From: an uncultured Thermoguttaceae bacterium
GTDB lineage: Bacteria; Planctomycetota; Planctomycetia; Pirellulales; Thermoguttaceae
Direction of reading: 5' to 3'
NCBI GenBank assembly: GCA_938042245.1
Contig: CALIRO010000019.1
Span: 1-45,800 of the forward strand
Length of the DNA stretch: 45,800 nucleotides
The number at the start of each line of letters is the position of its first letter. Position 1 is the first letter of the stretch. The translations under genes were made by a program, and so were the position numbers. The notes below the pieces were generated by a model. The model did not search any database, was not told the DNA's origin, and saw nothing but the letters and a program-made list of their open reading frames with translations. Shown here one piece after another: positions 36,950-44,132 of this stretch.

Positions 36950-39256
36950 ATGGGCGAACCGCTGATCTATCTGCTATTGGATGCTGCAGTATTTTTCGGC
37001 TTTATTGCGGCGGTCTTGGCGGTCGGTATCGGCATGAGCCGACATGAAAAAGACACCGAAGCCTACTTTTTGGCCGGGCGGGGCTTGAGCTGGTGGCTGA
37101 TCGGCTTTTCGCTTATTGCCGCCAATATTTCCACAGAACAATTCGTCGGCATGTCGGGTCAGGCGGCCAATTACGTTGGGCTGGCCATTGCCAGTTACGA
37201 ATGGATGGCGGCAGTAACCCTGGTGGTAGTGGCTTTCTTTTTCCTGCCGGCTTTTCTACGCGCCGGGGTTTACACGATCCCGGAGTTTCTGGAATATCGT
37301 TTTAGCCGGGCCGCCCGAAGTATTATGTCCCTGCTGATGATGGTCATCTATGTGCTGGTTACCATCGCGGCGGTGATCTATTCGGGGGCAAAAACCATCG
37401 AAGTGCTGGCCAAGGAGACCCGCCCACCACTACTAGCCGCCACTGACGGCCCTCCCACTGCCCATCCGGCGCCTTCCGATTCGGAAAAAGCCGGTTCTGA
37501 GAAAACCGGTTGGGAAACCGCTCAGTCGGAAAAAGCTGATTCCGAAACAGCCCGTTCGGAAAACCTCACTGAGTCGGCCCCAAAGACAGCCGATTCCCAA
37601 GCCCCATCGGCCGGATCGCCCGGCGCCGGAGAACCTGTGCACTGGGCCAGCCTGTGGGGAGTGCCGATCAATCTAACCACAGGGGCCTGGCTGATCGGCT
37701 TGCTGGCGGCCATTTATGTAGTGGCCGGTGGGCTGAAAGCCTGTGCCTGGGCTGACCTGCTGCAAGGCTCCGCTCTGATCCTTGGCGGGGCCATCATTTT
37801 GCTGCTGGCCCTGGGCGCTTTAGGCCAAGCCGATCCCCACCACATCCAACCTCATCCTAAGACAGCCTTCCAGAATCCCCAGGCAGCTGCCCACACGCCG
37901 CCTGCCGATCAACTGGCCCAGGCTACCGGCCTCCAACGCTTCTGGCAGCTCAACCACGGCAAACTCCACATGGTGCTGCCGGCCAAAGACATCTTCGTCC
38001 CCTGGACTGCCTTGGTCCTGGGCCTATGGATTCCTAACTTCTATTACTGGGGATTGAATCAATACATCGTCCAGCGAACCCTTGGCTCCCGGTCCCTGGC
38101 CGAAGGCCAAAAAGGCGTCGTCTTCGCCGCCGGCCTGAAACTACTCATTCCGTTTATCGTGGTCTTTCCCGGCATGATCGCTTTTAACCTCTTTAGCGAA
38201 GAGATGCGCCAGGACGCCCAGACCGGCACCAACCGACACACCCTGGCCGCATGGGAAAAACTTAAAAATAGCCCCGATACTGCCCGTATCCTGTTTGAAT
38301 TTAATGACGATTTTGCCGCTCTATATCCCGAATTGGCCCATCAGATGCTCCGGTTTAATCGACAAGTGGCAGACCGAGTGCTCGGCCCAGATGCCCTGCC
38401 GAAACAACCGCCTGCCGATCCCTCTGCCGAACCAGATGCAACCCAAAAGCAACCGGCAGATGCTTCGGAAAGACCAGCCCAAGGGCAAGCTATTGCGATG
38501 GCCTCCGGTGCTCACCTAGCTACCCAAAACGACGCCCTGCTAAAAGTGGTCCGGGCCAAAAATGCCTCACTCCCCCAGGCCGAACAACTTACCATCGCCA
38601 AAAAACTGATCGGCTATGAATACGATTCGGCATTTGGGCTGTTGATCAAACGGCTGGTCTATCCGGGCCTTCGGGGGTTTGTGTTGGCGGCCATTTTGGG
38701 GGCGGTTATCAGCTCCTTGGCAGCCATGCTCAATGCCGCTTCGACCATCTTCACCATGGATTTGTACCGACAATATCTGTTTCCCAACGCTTCGCAGACG
38801 CATCTGGTGCTGGTGGGCCGAACAGCAGTGGCAGTGTTTGCAGGGATTGGCTGCCTGATAGCGCCGCTGTTGGGCCATCCGGCCTTCGGCGGCATCTTTA
38901 CCTATATCCAAGAGTTCCAAGGTTTTATTTCGCCCGGCGTGTTAGGCGTGTTTCTCTACGGGCTATTTGTCCCCAAAGCACCTCGGGCCTGCGGCGTGGT
39001 GGGCCTAGTGCTGAGTCCGGTGGTTTATGGGCTGCTGAAACTGGCCGCACCGGAAATGGCCTTCCTGGACCGCATGGCCCTTACTTTTCTCGGAGTTTTG
39101 GTGGTATTGGGCATTCTGACGTTAGCCCGGCCGCTGCCAGCACCCGTGCGACTGCCAGAACCGGAACGAATTGAACTGCTTCCCTCTTCCGGAGCCAAAC
39201 GCTGGGGTGTGGTGGTCGTCCTGCTGACACTGGGCCTCTACATCCTCTTCTGGTAA
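36950..39256 (+). CDS. Sodium:solute symporter (SSS/SLC5 family) with large low-complexity insertions
   Basis: A 768-residue transporter. The family start is clear: AAVLAVGIGMSRHEKDTEAYFLAGRGLSWW, then SLIAANISTEQFVGMSGQA and PEFLEYRFSRAARSIMSLLM. Later segments (FYYWGLNQYIVQRTLGSRSLAEGQKG) belong to the SGLT-like group, which imports sugars or similar solutes with sodium. Three hydrophilic insertions interrupt the membrane core: residues about 157-230 (Ser/Glu/Lys/Ala repeats such as SEKAGSEKTG and SEKADSETARSE), 295-330, and 420-545 (Pro/Gln/Ala-rich). They make it much longer than the usual 500-600 residues. ATG 36950 follows GAAAGAAAGG; the frame is open to 36905. Confidence 0.92.
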   Translation: MGEPLIYLLLDAAVFFGFIAAVLAVGIGMSRHEKDTEAYFLAGRGLSWWLIGFSLIAANISTEQFVGMSGQAANYVGLAIASYEWMAAVTLVVVAFFFLPAFLRAGVYTIPEFLEYRFSRAARSIMSLLMMVIYVLVTIAAVIYSGAKTIEVLAKETRPPLLAATDGPPTAHPAPSDSEKAGSEKTGWETAQSEKADSETARSENLTESAPKTADSQAPSAGSPGAGEPVHWASLWGVPINLTTGAWLIGLLAAIYVVAGGLKACAWADLLQGSALILGGAIILLLALGALGQADPHHIQPHPKTAFQNPQAAAHTPPADQLAQATGLQRFWQLNHGKLHMVLPAKDIFVPWTALVLGLWIPNFYYWGLNQYIVQRTLGSRSLAEGQKGVVFAAGLKLLIPFIVVFPGMIAFNLFSEEMRQDAQTGTNRHTLAAWEKLKNSPDTARILFEFNDDFAALYPELAHQMLRFNRQVADRVLGPDALPKQPPADPSAEPDATQKQPADASERPAQGQAIAMASGAHLATQNDALLKVVRAKNASLPQAEQLTIAKKLIGYEYDSAFGLLIKRLVYPGLRGFVLAAILGAVISSLAAMLNAASTIFTMDLYRQYLFPNASQTHLVLVGRTAVAVFAGIGCLIAPLLGHPAFGGIFTYIQEFQGFISPGVLGVFLYGLFVPKAPRACGVVGLVLSPVVYGLLKLAAPEMAFLDRMALTFLGVLVVLGILTLARPLPAPVRLPEPERIELLPSSGAKRWGVVVVLLTLGLYILFW

Positions 39257-39890
39257 TCCTTGGGCCATCCTGCTTCGACAAGCCAATCTGCCCGACCCGC
39301 CTCCGGAATACTCTCAGTGGGGGAGGCCGGTGGTCTCCGCTACCCCTCGTTTGCACTAGCCCATCCGACCGACTAGGTTCGGTCCCACCGGCTGTCAGAC
39401 GGCGGCCTCATCTGGCAATGCCACTAGGAAGCCTGGCTGCCAGACCGGGCTCCGTATCCGCCCTCTGTCCAGAAGGTAGCTCTGCCAGTGTAACGGCGGG
39501 GAGGTTGGTAGGGAAGCATTCGACCGGCAGGTTCTCGGGATGCTGAAGCGATACCTAACAGACCACTTTTTTGTGCCCCTTACGAAGAATTGTTTTTTGG
39601 TACCATTTCCCCCCAATGGTCTAACCCTGTCATTCCTGCCGCAAGCTGGAATCTAGGTTATTGGAAGGATTTTGCCATCTGGACTGCCGCTTCCGCGGGA
39701 ATGACAATCGCAGATGCTCTACCTAAAAACAGGAACTTATAAAAACAGGAACTTAGTTTGCTCGGATGAAGTGTTACGATTTTTGAAATATCCAAGATAA
39801 GCCAAGGGGAAAATTTTAAAGTTACAATAGAATAGGAAAACTGAGCAATATAAAGAATATAAGTTGTTTGGAACATATGGGGAAAATGGG
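39257..39890. other. Intergenic region with family-1 repeat
   Basis: About 630 bp. Apart from the repeat copy D (39601-39776) I see no gene. The AT-rich stretch 39777-39890, just before the transglutaminase gene, includes TATAAAGAATATAA and may hold its promoter, though no -35 is clear. Confidence 0.4.
39601..39776 (+). mobile_element. MITE-like element, family 1, copy D
   Basis: A 176-bp element bounded by TA. The left end TACCATTTCC is shortened in similarity; the right end is CTCGGATGAAGTGTTA. The centre CTGGACTGCCGCTTCCGCGG followed by GAATGACA is nearly the same as in copy A. It contains an internal 15-base tandem duplication (AAAAACAGGAACTTA at 39725 and 39741). It lies upstream of the transglutaminase pair. 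Confidence 0.75.
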
Positions 39891-40946
39891 ATGTATAGAA
39901 AAAATTGGCAGAAAAACCCCAGGGGGCTATATCCCCTCCAATGCAGGATAGCCATCTGTTGGCTCCTGCTTGCCGGAACCGCTTGGACCTGCAGGCTTTG
40001 CCCCGAAATTGCCCGGGGGGCAGAAACAGTCCCGGCGGAGCCAACCGCTGCCCAAAAAACTCTCCAGTATTGGCGGTTCGGGTTTATAGTTCAAGCGGTG
40101 GGCAATTGCTCCGGCCTGACCGCTACGGTAACCATCCCCACGGATTGGCCCGAACAATCCGTCCGCATCCTTAAACAAGAGGTTTCCCGAGGGGTGAGCC
40201 TCCGCTATCAGATGGTCGAAGGGGCAGCCCGGCAGATGATCGCCAGCATCGCCCGACTCGACAAGGGCGCCGAAGCCAAAGCGATTCTGACGTTAGAAGT
40301 GCAGATTGGCTGGCCCGAACCAGGCGATACCTCCCGCCTGCAAGCGCCCGATCCTAAAAAATTGCCACCACCAATGCGCCCCTATTTGCAGCCTAGCCCG
40401 CTGATCGAAAGCAACGATCCGCAAATCAAAGCCTTGGCCGAGCAGATCGCCAAAGACCATCCGGAACCCTGGGCCCAGGTGGAGGCCATGTACGACTGGG
40501 TTCGGCAACACGTTCAATACAAGAAGGATTCGCCGCTCAAAGGCGCCCGGGCCGCCTTGAAAGACGGCGACGGCGACTGCGATGAACTGACCGCTTTGTT
40601 TATCGCCCTTTGCCGGGCCAATCAGATCCCAGCCCGCACGGTACGCGTCCCTGGCCATGTATGGGCCGAATTCTACCTGGAAGATCAGACCGGCCAAGGA
40701 AGGTGGTTTCCCTGCGAGGTAGCCGGGACACGTGCCTTCGGCCAAATCCTTTCGCCCAAACCGATCCTGCAAAAAGGCGACGCCCTGAAGGTGCGAAACC
40801 CTCGGACTCGACAGATGGAACTGATGCGGTTTTTGCCGGAAACCCTGGTGGTCAGCCATTTTGTCCCAGGCGCCGAACCTCAACTAAAACTCGTTTGCGA
40901 ACGGCTCCCATCAGCCCATGCCCAGGAAAAATCCACCCCGCCGTAA
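39891..40946 (+). CDS. Transglutaminase-like protein, catalytic residues present
   Basis: A 351-residue exported protein. The signal peptide runs through CWLLLAGTAWTCRLC. A beta-rich N-terminal part (TATVTIPTDWPEQSVRIL) precedes the transglutaminase core: PWAQVEAMYDWVRQHVQY, then GDGDCDELTALF with the catalytic Cys230, and RVPGHVWAEFYLED with His256. Members of this superfamily act as peptidases or cross-linking enzymes in the envelope. The start at 39891 has only a weak purine-rich site; an upstream TTG at 39864 is in frame. It is 36 bp upstream of a paralogue in which the Cys is lost. Confidence 0.85.
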   Translation: MYRKNWQKNPRGLYPLQCRIAICWLLLAGTAWTCRLCPEIARGAETVPAEPTAAQKTLQYWRFGFIVQAVGNCSGLTATVTIPTDWPEQSVRILKQEVSRGVSLRYQMVEGAARQMIASIARLDKGAEAKAILTLEVQIGWPEPGDTSRLQAPDPKKLPPPMRPYLQPSPLIESNDPQIKALAEQIAKDHPEPWAQVEAMYDWVRQHVQYKKDSPLKGARAALKDGDGDCDELTALFIALCRANQIPARTVRVPGHVWAEFYLEDQTGQGRWFPCEVAGTRAFGQILSPKPILQKGDALKVRNPRTRQMELMRFLPETLVVSHFVPGAEPQLKLVCERLPSAHAQEKSTPP

Positions 40947-40982
40947 TTGAGAAAATACCGACACCAAACGAGGAGGTCTTCG

Positions 40983-42071
40983 ATGAACACTCGTAAAACC
41001 AATTGCCGGATGGATAAACTTATTAGGAGCCATTTCCGAAGGTCGATTTTGAGACGGCCCACTGCCCCAACATCAGTTCTTTCCCCCTGGATGTTCCGGA
41101 ACCCAATGGGCAGCATCTTAATAGCAATGCTGGTAGGAGGTTGGGGGCCGGTAACGCTGGAGCCGTGGGCCTTTGCCCAGTTTAAGCAGCAGGATACCAA
41201 AGGGTGCCGACTTGGCGAGTGGCAAACCTTCTACTGGCAAGCTGGCCTAACGATCCAAGCCACCGACGGACCCTGCAAGGGTATCGAAGCCTATGTGCCG
41301 GTGCCTTCCGATTGGCCGGAGCAGGAGGTGGTGGTAGCCAAAGAGGATGTTTCCAAATCAGTCAAGATGGACTATATCACCGCCGATGGCGAGGTGCGGG
41401 TGATGGTGATCCGAATTCCTTATCTGCCAGCCGGGCAAGAGGCAAAAGCGCTGGTCACATTTGAAGTTCGCCGAAGCCTCCAGCTTCCGCCGGAACAGCC
41501 AGCCATTTACCGTATCCCGAATAAAAATAAACTACCTCGTAAAATCCTTCCTTATCTGGGGGCTAGTCCTTTTATTGATCCTCGCCACGGGAAGATACGG
41601 GCTTTAGCCAAGGAGATCGGCCAGGATAAAAAGACGGCCTGGGAGCAGGTAGAAGCGGTCTATGACTATGTGCGAGATAAGATCCAGCAGACGCCCGGAC
41701 CGCTCAAAGGCCCGCTGGCTGCCTTGAAGGAGGGTAAAGCTAGCCATGAAGATATGATCAATACCTTTGTCGCTATCTGCCGAGCTAAGGACGTGCCCGC
41801 CCGCACCGTCTGGGTACCCGGCCATGCTTACGCCGAATTTTATCTAGAAGACGACGAAGGCAAAGGCCACTGGTTCCCTTGTCAAGTGGCTGGGAACCGG
41901 GCCTTCGGCCAGATGCCCGATCGGGCTGTCATCTTGCAAAAAGGGGATAACTTTCGGCCTCCCTACAACAAACGGGAAACCCAGCGTTTCATGGCCGTCC
42001 ATCTGTCCATTGTGGACGTGGATGCTCCGCCGAAGTATAAATTTGTTCGCCAACTCGTTTCCGCGCCATGA
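40983..42071 (+). CDS. Transglutaminase-like paralogue without catalytic Cys (probable pseudoenzyme)
   Basis: A 362-residue exported protein. It aligns along its length with the preceding gene: FYVPVPSDWPEQEVVVAKEDVSK-type N-terminal part, AWEQVEAVYDYVRDKIQ, KGPLAALKEG, then ASHEDMINTF, where His255 replaces the catalytic Cys. The His of WVPGHAYAEFYLED is kept (residue 281), and the downstream WFPCQVAGNRAFGQ segment is nearly the same in both. It is likely inactive as a thiol enzyme and may bind the same ligand or regulate the partner. Start fixed by GAGGAGG before ATG 40983. It lacks frameshifts or stops, so it is not a pseudogene. Probably co-transcribed with its neighbour. Confidence 0.85.
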   Translation: MNTRKTNCRMDKLIRSHFRRSILRRPTAPTSVLSPWMFRNPMGSILIAMLVGGWGPVTLEPWAFAQFKQQDTKGCRLGEWQTFYWQAGLTIQATDGPCKGIEAYVPVPSDWPEQEVVVAKEDVSKSVKMDYITADGEVRVMVIRIPYLPAGQEAKALVTFEVRRSLQLPPEQPAIYRIPNKNKLPRKILPYLGASPFIDPRHGKIRALAKEIGQDKKTAWEQVEAVYDYVRDKIQQTPGPLKGPLAALKEGKASHEDMINTFVAICRAKDVPARTVWVPGHAYAEFYLEDDEGKGHWFPCQVAGNRAFGQMPDRAVILQKGDNFRPPYNKRETQRFMAVHLSIVDVDAPPKYKFVRQLVSAP

Positions 42072-42373
42072 TCGGCCGAAGCTCTGCTCCGCCCAAGAAA
42101 AAAAGGCTGCCCTTTTCGGGCGCCCTCAAAATCTCCCTTCCGCTCAACCGGCAGTCCAACTCCCCCTTGCATGTAAGCCTCTTGGATGTAACGTCTTCTG
42201 TTAGACAGCAGTTCGAAGATTTTCCCACAGTCTAACACACTTCGTTACCACACGGGATGCTCCGCCAGCCTCCCTGAAAGGCAATACCGGCCTCTCCTGT
42301 CAGCAGAGAGGCGAAACACAAGAAAGCAGGCCTACGGAATCTGCACTGCCACCTGCACAAGAGACAATCGATG

Positions 42374-42562
42374 GGAACCTCTGCGTAACGCAAAGGAGAT
42401 ATTTTTACACTATTTTCGGAATCTCCGTCAATAACCTCAACATATAGTAGCACTGCCAACATTAGACTCAATATATAGTTCCAGCAGTGGGAACCGATAG
42501 GACAAGGAGTGGATCAAATGTTCAAAGAGTTCACGTAATGTCCCGTCTTTTCCAGAGCTTCC
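42374..42562 (-). mobile_element. MITE-like element, family 2, copy 2
   Basis: A 189-bp reversed relative of the element at 34145. The ends are GGAACCTCTG and CAGAGCTTCC, a 10-base inverted repeat with one mismatch. Shared interior includes CAAAGGAGATATTTTTACA, CAACATATAGTAGCAC, AGACTCAATATATAG and GTTCACGTAATGT. By eye, most positions match the other copy across the whole length. Confidence 0.75.
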
Positions 42563-42584
42563 TAAGGCTCTTGACACTAACTGC

Positions 42585-42637
42585 AGAAGGAGTCATCAGT
42601 TCGGCTGAATAGAAAGGAGCCATCGCTTCGGTTGAAT
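42585..42637. repeat. Two-unit tandem repeat, 26-27 bp
   Basis: AGAAGGAGTCATCAGTTCGG plus CTGAAT (42585-42610) is followed directly by AGAAAGGAGCCATCGCTTCG plus GTTGAAT (42611-42637). It lies about 75 bp upstream of the TATAAT at 42711, where tandem regulator sites would be expected; this role is only inferred. Confidence 0.5.
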
Positions 42638-42682
42638 AGATACGGATGGGAAGGGGCACAATAGGATGCACAAGGCCGGAAA

Positions 42683-42716
42683 ATCGGTATAACACCGATA
42701 GATTCTGGGGTATAAT
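42683..42716 (+). promoter_or_regulatory. Promoter with palindromic operator candidate
   Basis: A perfect TATAAT is at 42711-42716, 59 bp before the ATG of the thioredoxin-like gene. Just upstream, ATCGGTATAACACCGAT (42683-42699) is an inverted repeat with 6-base arms and a 5-base spacer. It overlaps the -35 position, where no TTGACA is seen. This arrangement suggests a repressor or activator dimer site. Confidence 0.55.
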
Positions 42717-42775
42717 TATTTAGCTAAGGGGGTGGTTTTTGGTCTTGGGCACTCGATTTTTCGGGGGGCGAACTG

Positions 42776-43426
42776 ATGAACCCATCTGGGGCTCCGGTTG
42801 GTTCTTCTGGTGCGCCGGCGGAACCTTCCCAAGAGGGTAAAAACTGGTGGTGGAATGTGGTGATCTTGTTGCTAGCGATTGGGGGGTTGTATGGGGTATT
42901 TCATTTTCGGCCATTTCGGCTCTCTTTGGGCACTGGGCATCCTTTGGTGGGCGAGCCGTTGCCGACAGTGAAGTTAGAATCCCTGGATTCAAATCAGAAA
43001 GGCCTTAGCCCAGAAGATCTTCGGGGGCAGGTGGTGCTGGTGTGTTTTTGGGGGGCGTGGTCGGAGATGTCCCTGCGGGCGCTGCCGCGGGTGGCCGAGG
43101 CAACGGCACCCTATCAGAAACGGCCCGACTTCCGCCTGGTAACCATCGCCTGTCCCCAGCAGCCCCACTTCCCAACAGAGCAACTCCGCCAGGAAGTCCG
43201 CTCGATCCTTCGGGAATGGAAACTGCCCGTACCCGTATATATCGATCCCGATGGCCAGACCCTAGCCCGATTCCGCGCCCGCCAAGGACTAGAACAATTG
43301 CCCACTTTTTATTTAGTGGATCAACAGGGGAATATCCAAGCTGTTTGGCCCGGCTATCGCCAAGAAGTAGAAAAAGAACTCCGAGAACTTCTGGAAGAAT
43401 ACCTCCCCGAAACCAACATCCCATAA
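42776..43426 (+). CDS. TlpA-like thioredoxin-fold protein lacking the CxxC cysteines
   Basis: A 216-residue membrane-anchored protein: an N-terminal cytoplasmic tail, one hydrophobic helix (VVILLLAIGGLYGVF, about 30-45) and a thioredoxin fold on the outer side. The redox motif, WCxxC in normal members, reads WSEMS here: Ser96 and Ser99 replace both Cys. The rest is kept: LRGQVVLVCFWGAW, LPVPVYIDPDGQTLARF, and the cis-Pro region EQLPTFYLVDQQG. It cannot do thiol-disulfide exchange at this site. Ribosome site GGGGGGCG precedes the ATG. The intact paralogue follows 46 bp later. Confidence 0.85.
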   Translation: MNPSGAPVGSSGAPAEPSQEGKNWWWNVVILLLAIGGLYGVFHFRPFRLSLGTGHPLVGEPLPTVKLESLDSNQKGLSPEDLRGQVVLVCFWGAWSEMSLRALPRVAEATAPYQKRPDFRLVTIACPQQPHFPTEQLRQEVRSILREWKLPVPVYIDPDGQTLARFRARQGLEQLPTFYLVDQQGNIQAVWPGYRQEVEKELRELLEEYLPETNIP

Positions 43427-43472
43427 CATCTCCTCCTGGCACACAGGGAAAGCACCCACGCAGGACCAAAAT

Positions 43473-44132
43473 ATGCCTACCACCCCCTGGCAAGAGCAAT
43501 CTTCCGAGTCGGCTGCCGGATGGGTCTCCGAGTCTTTGGAGCCGAAAGGTTGCCTAGGCCTCAGTGGAACTGTCTTGGCGGCGGCGGCAATATTGGTCTC
43601 CGTTGGTGTCCTGGCTGGCCTATGGTGGATGAGCCGACAACGGGAAGACCTGCTCCAGAAAAAACTTCGCCTTCAGACCGTGCACCTGGAACCTCTGGTT
43701 CACGCCGAAGGGCCGATCCGTTTGGGAGACCTTCACGGCAAAGTGGTGGTGTTGAACTTTTGGGGCACGTGGTGTCCGCCTTGCCTGATGGAGTTGCCTC
43801 ATCTGGCCGAGTTGCAACGCAAATACCGGGCTCAGGAGGGAGTGCTGTTTTTGGCAGTCTCTTGTGGGCCAGCATCTCCGGAAGACCCGGAAGAAATCCG
43901 CTCTCAAACGGTTGCCTTCTTGGCCAATCAGGGCTTCGATCTGCCCACGTATCTGGATCCGGGGTTTGTAACTCGCCAGGCCGTGGCTCAGGCCGTGGGT
44001 TTTCGTGGCTATCCGACAACCTTGGTGCTGGACCGGAATGGATACATTCGTAAAGTATGGGTCGGCTTTGATCGGCAAATGCCCGAACAACTAGACCAGC
44101 TCATCCAGCAACTGCTCGTCGAAGCACCATGA
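43473..44132 (+). CDS. TlpA-like membrane-anchored thiol-disulfide protein
   Basis: A 219-residue protein with an N-terminal hydrophobic anchor (TVLAAAAILVSVGVLAGLWW) and a periplasmic thioredoxin fold. The motif LNFWGTWCPPCLMELPHLAE gives Cys101 and Cys104 intact. LPTYLDPGFVTRQAVAQAVG and the cis-Pro segment FRGYPTTLVLDRNGYIRKVW follow. TlpA/ResA proteins reduce disulfides for cytochrome c maturation or other exported proteins. In this window nrfH and nrfA need c-type cytochrome assembly, but they are 41 kb away, so a link is only a guess. It follows the Ser-containing paralogue and probably shares its promoter. Confidence 0.9.
   Translation: MPTTPWQEQSSESAAGWVSESLEPKGCLGLSGTVLAAAAILVSVGVLAGLWWMSRQREDLLQKKLRLQTVHLEPLVHAEGPIRLGDLHGKVVVLNFWGTWCPPCLMELPHLAELQRKYRAQEGVLFLAVSCGPASPEDPEEIRSQTVAFLANQGFDLPTYLDPGFVTRQAVAQAVGFRGYPTTLVLDRNGYIRKVWVGFDRQMPEQLDQLIQQLLVEAP

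Larger units (their letters stand above)
42072..42775. other. Intergenic region with family-2 repeat, tandem repeat and promoter
   Basis: About 700 bp. It contains the reversed family-2 element (42374-42562), a two-unit tandem repeat (42585-42637) and a strong promoter/operator candidate (42683-42716) for the thioredoxin pair. The part 42072-42373 has no recognisable gene. Confidence 0.55.
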
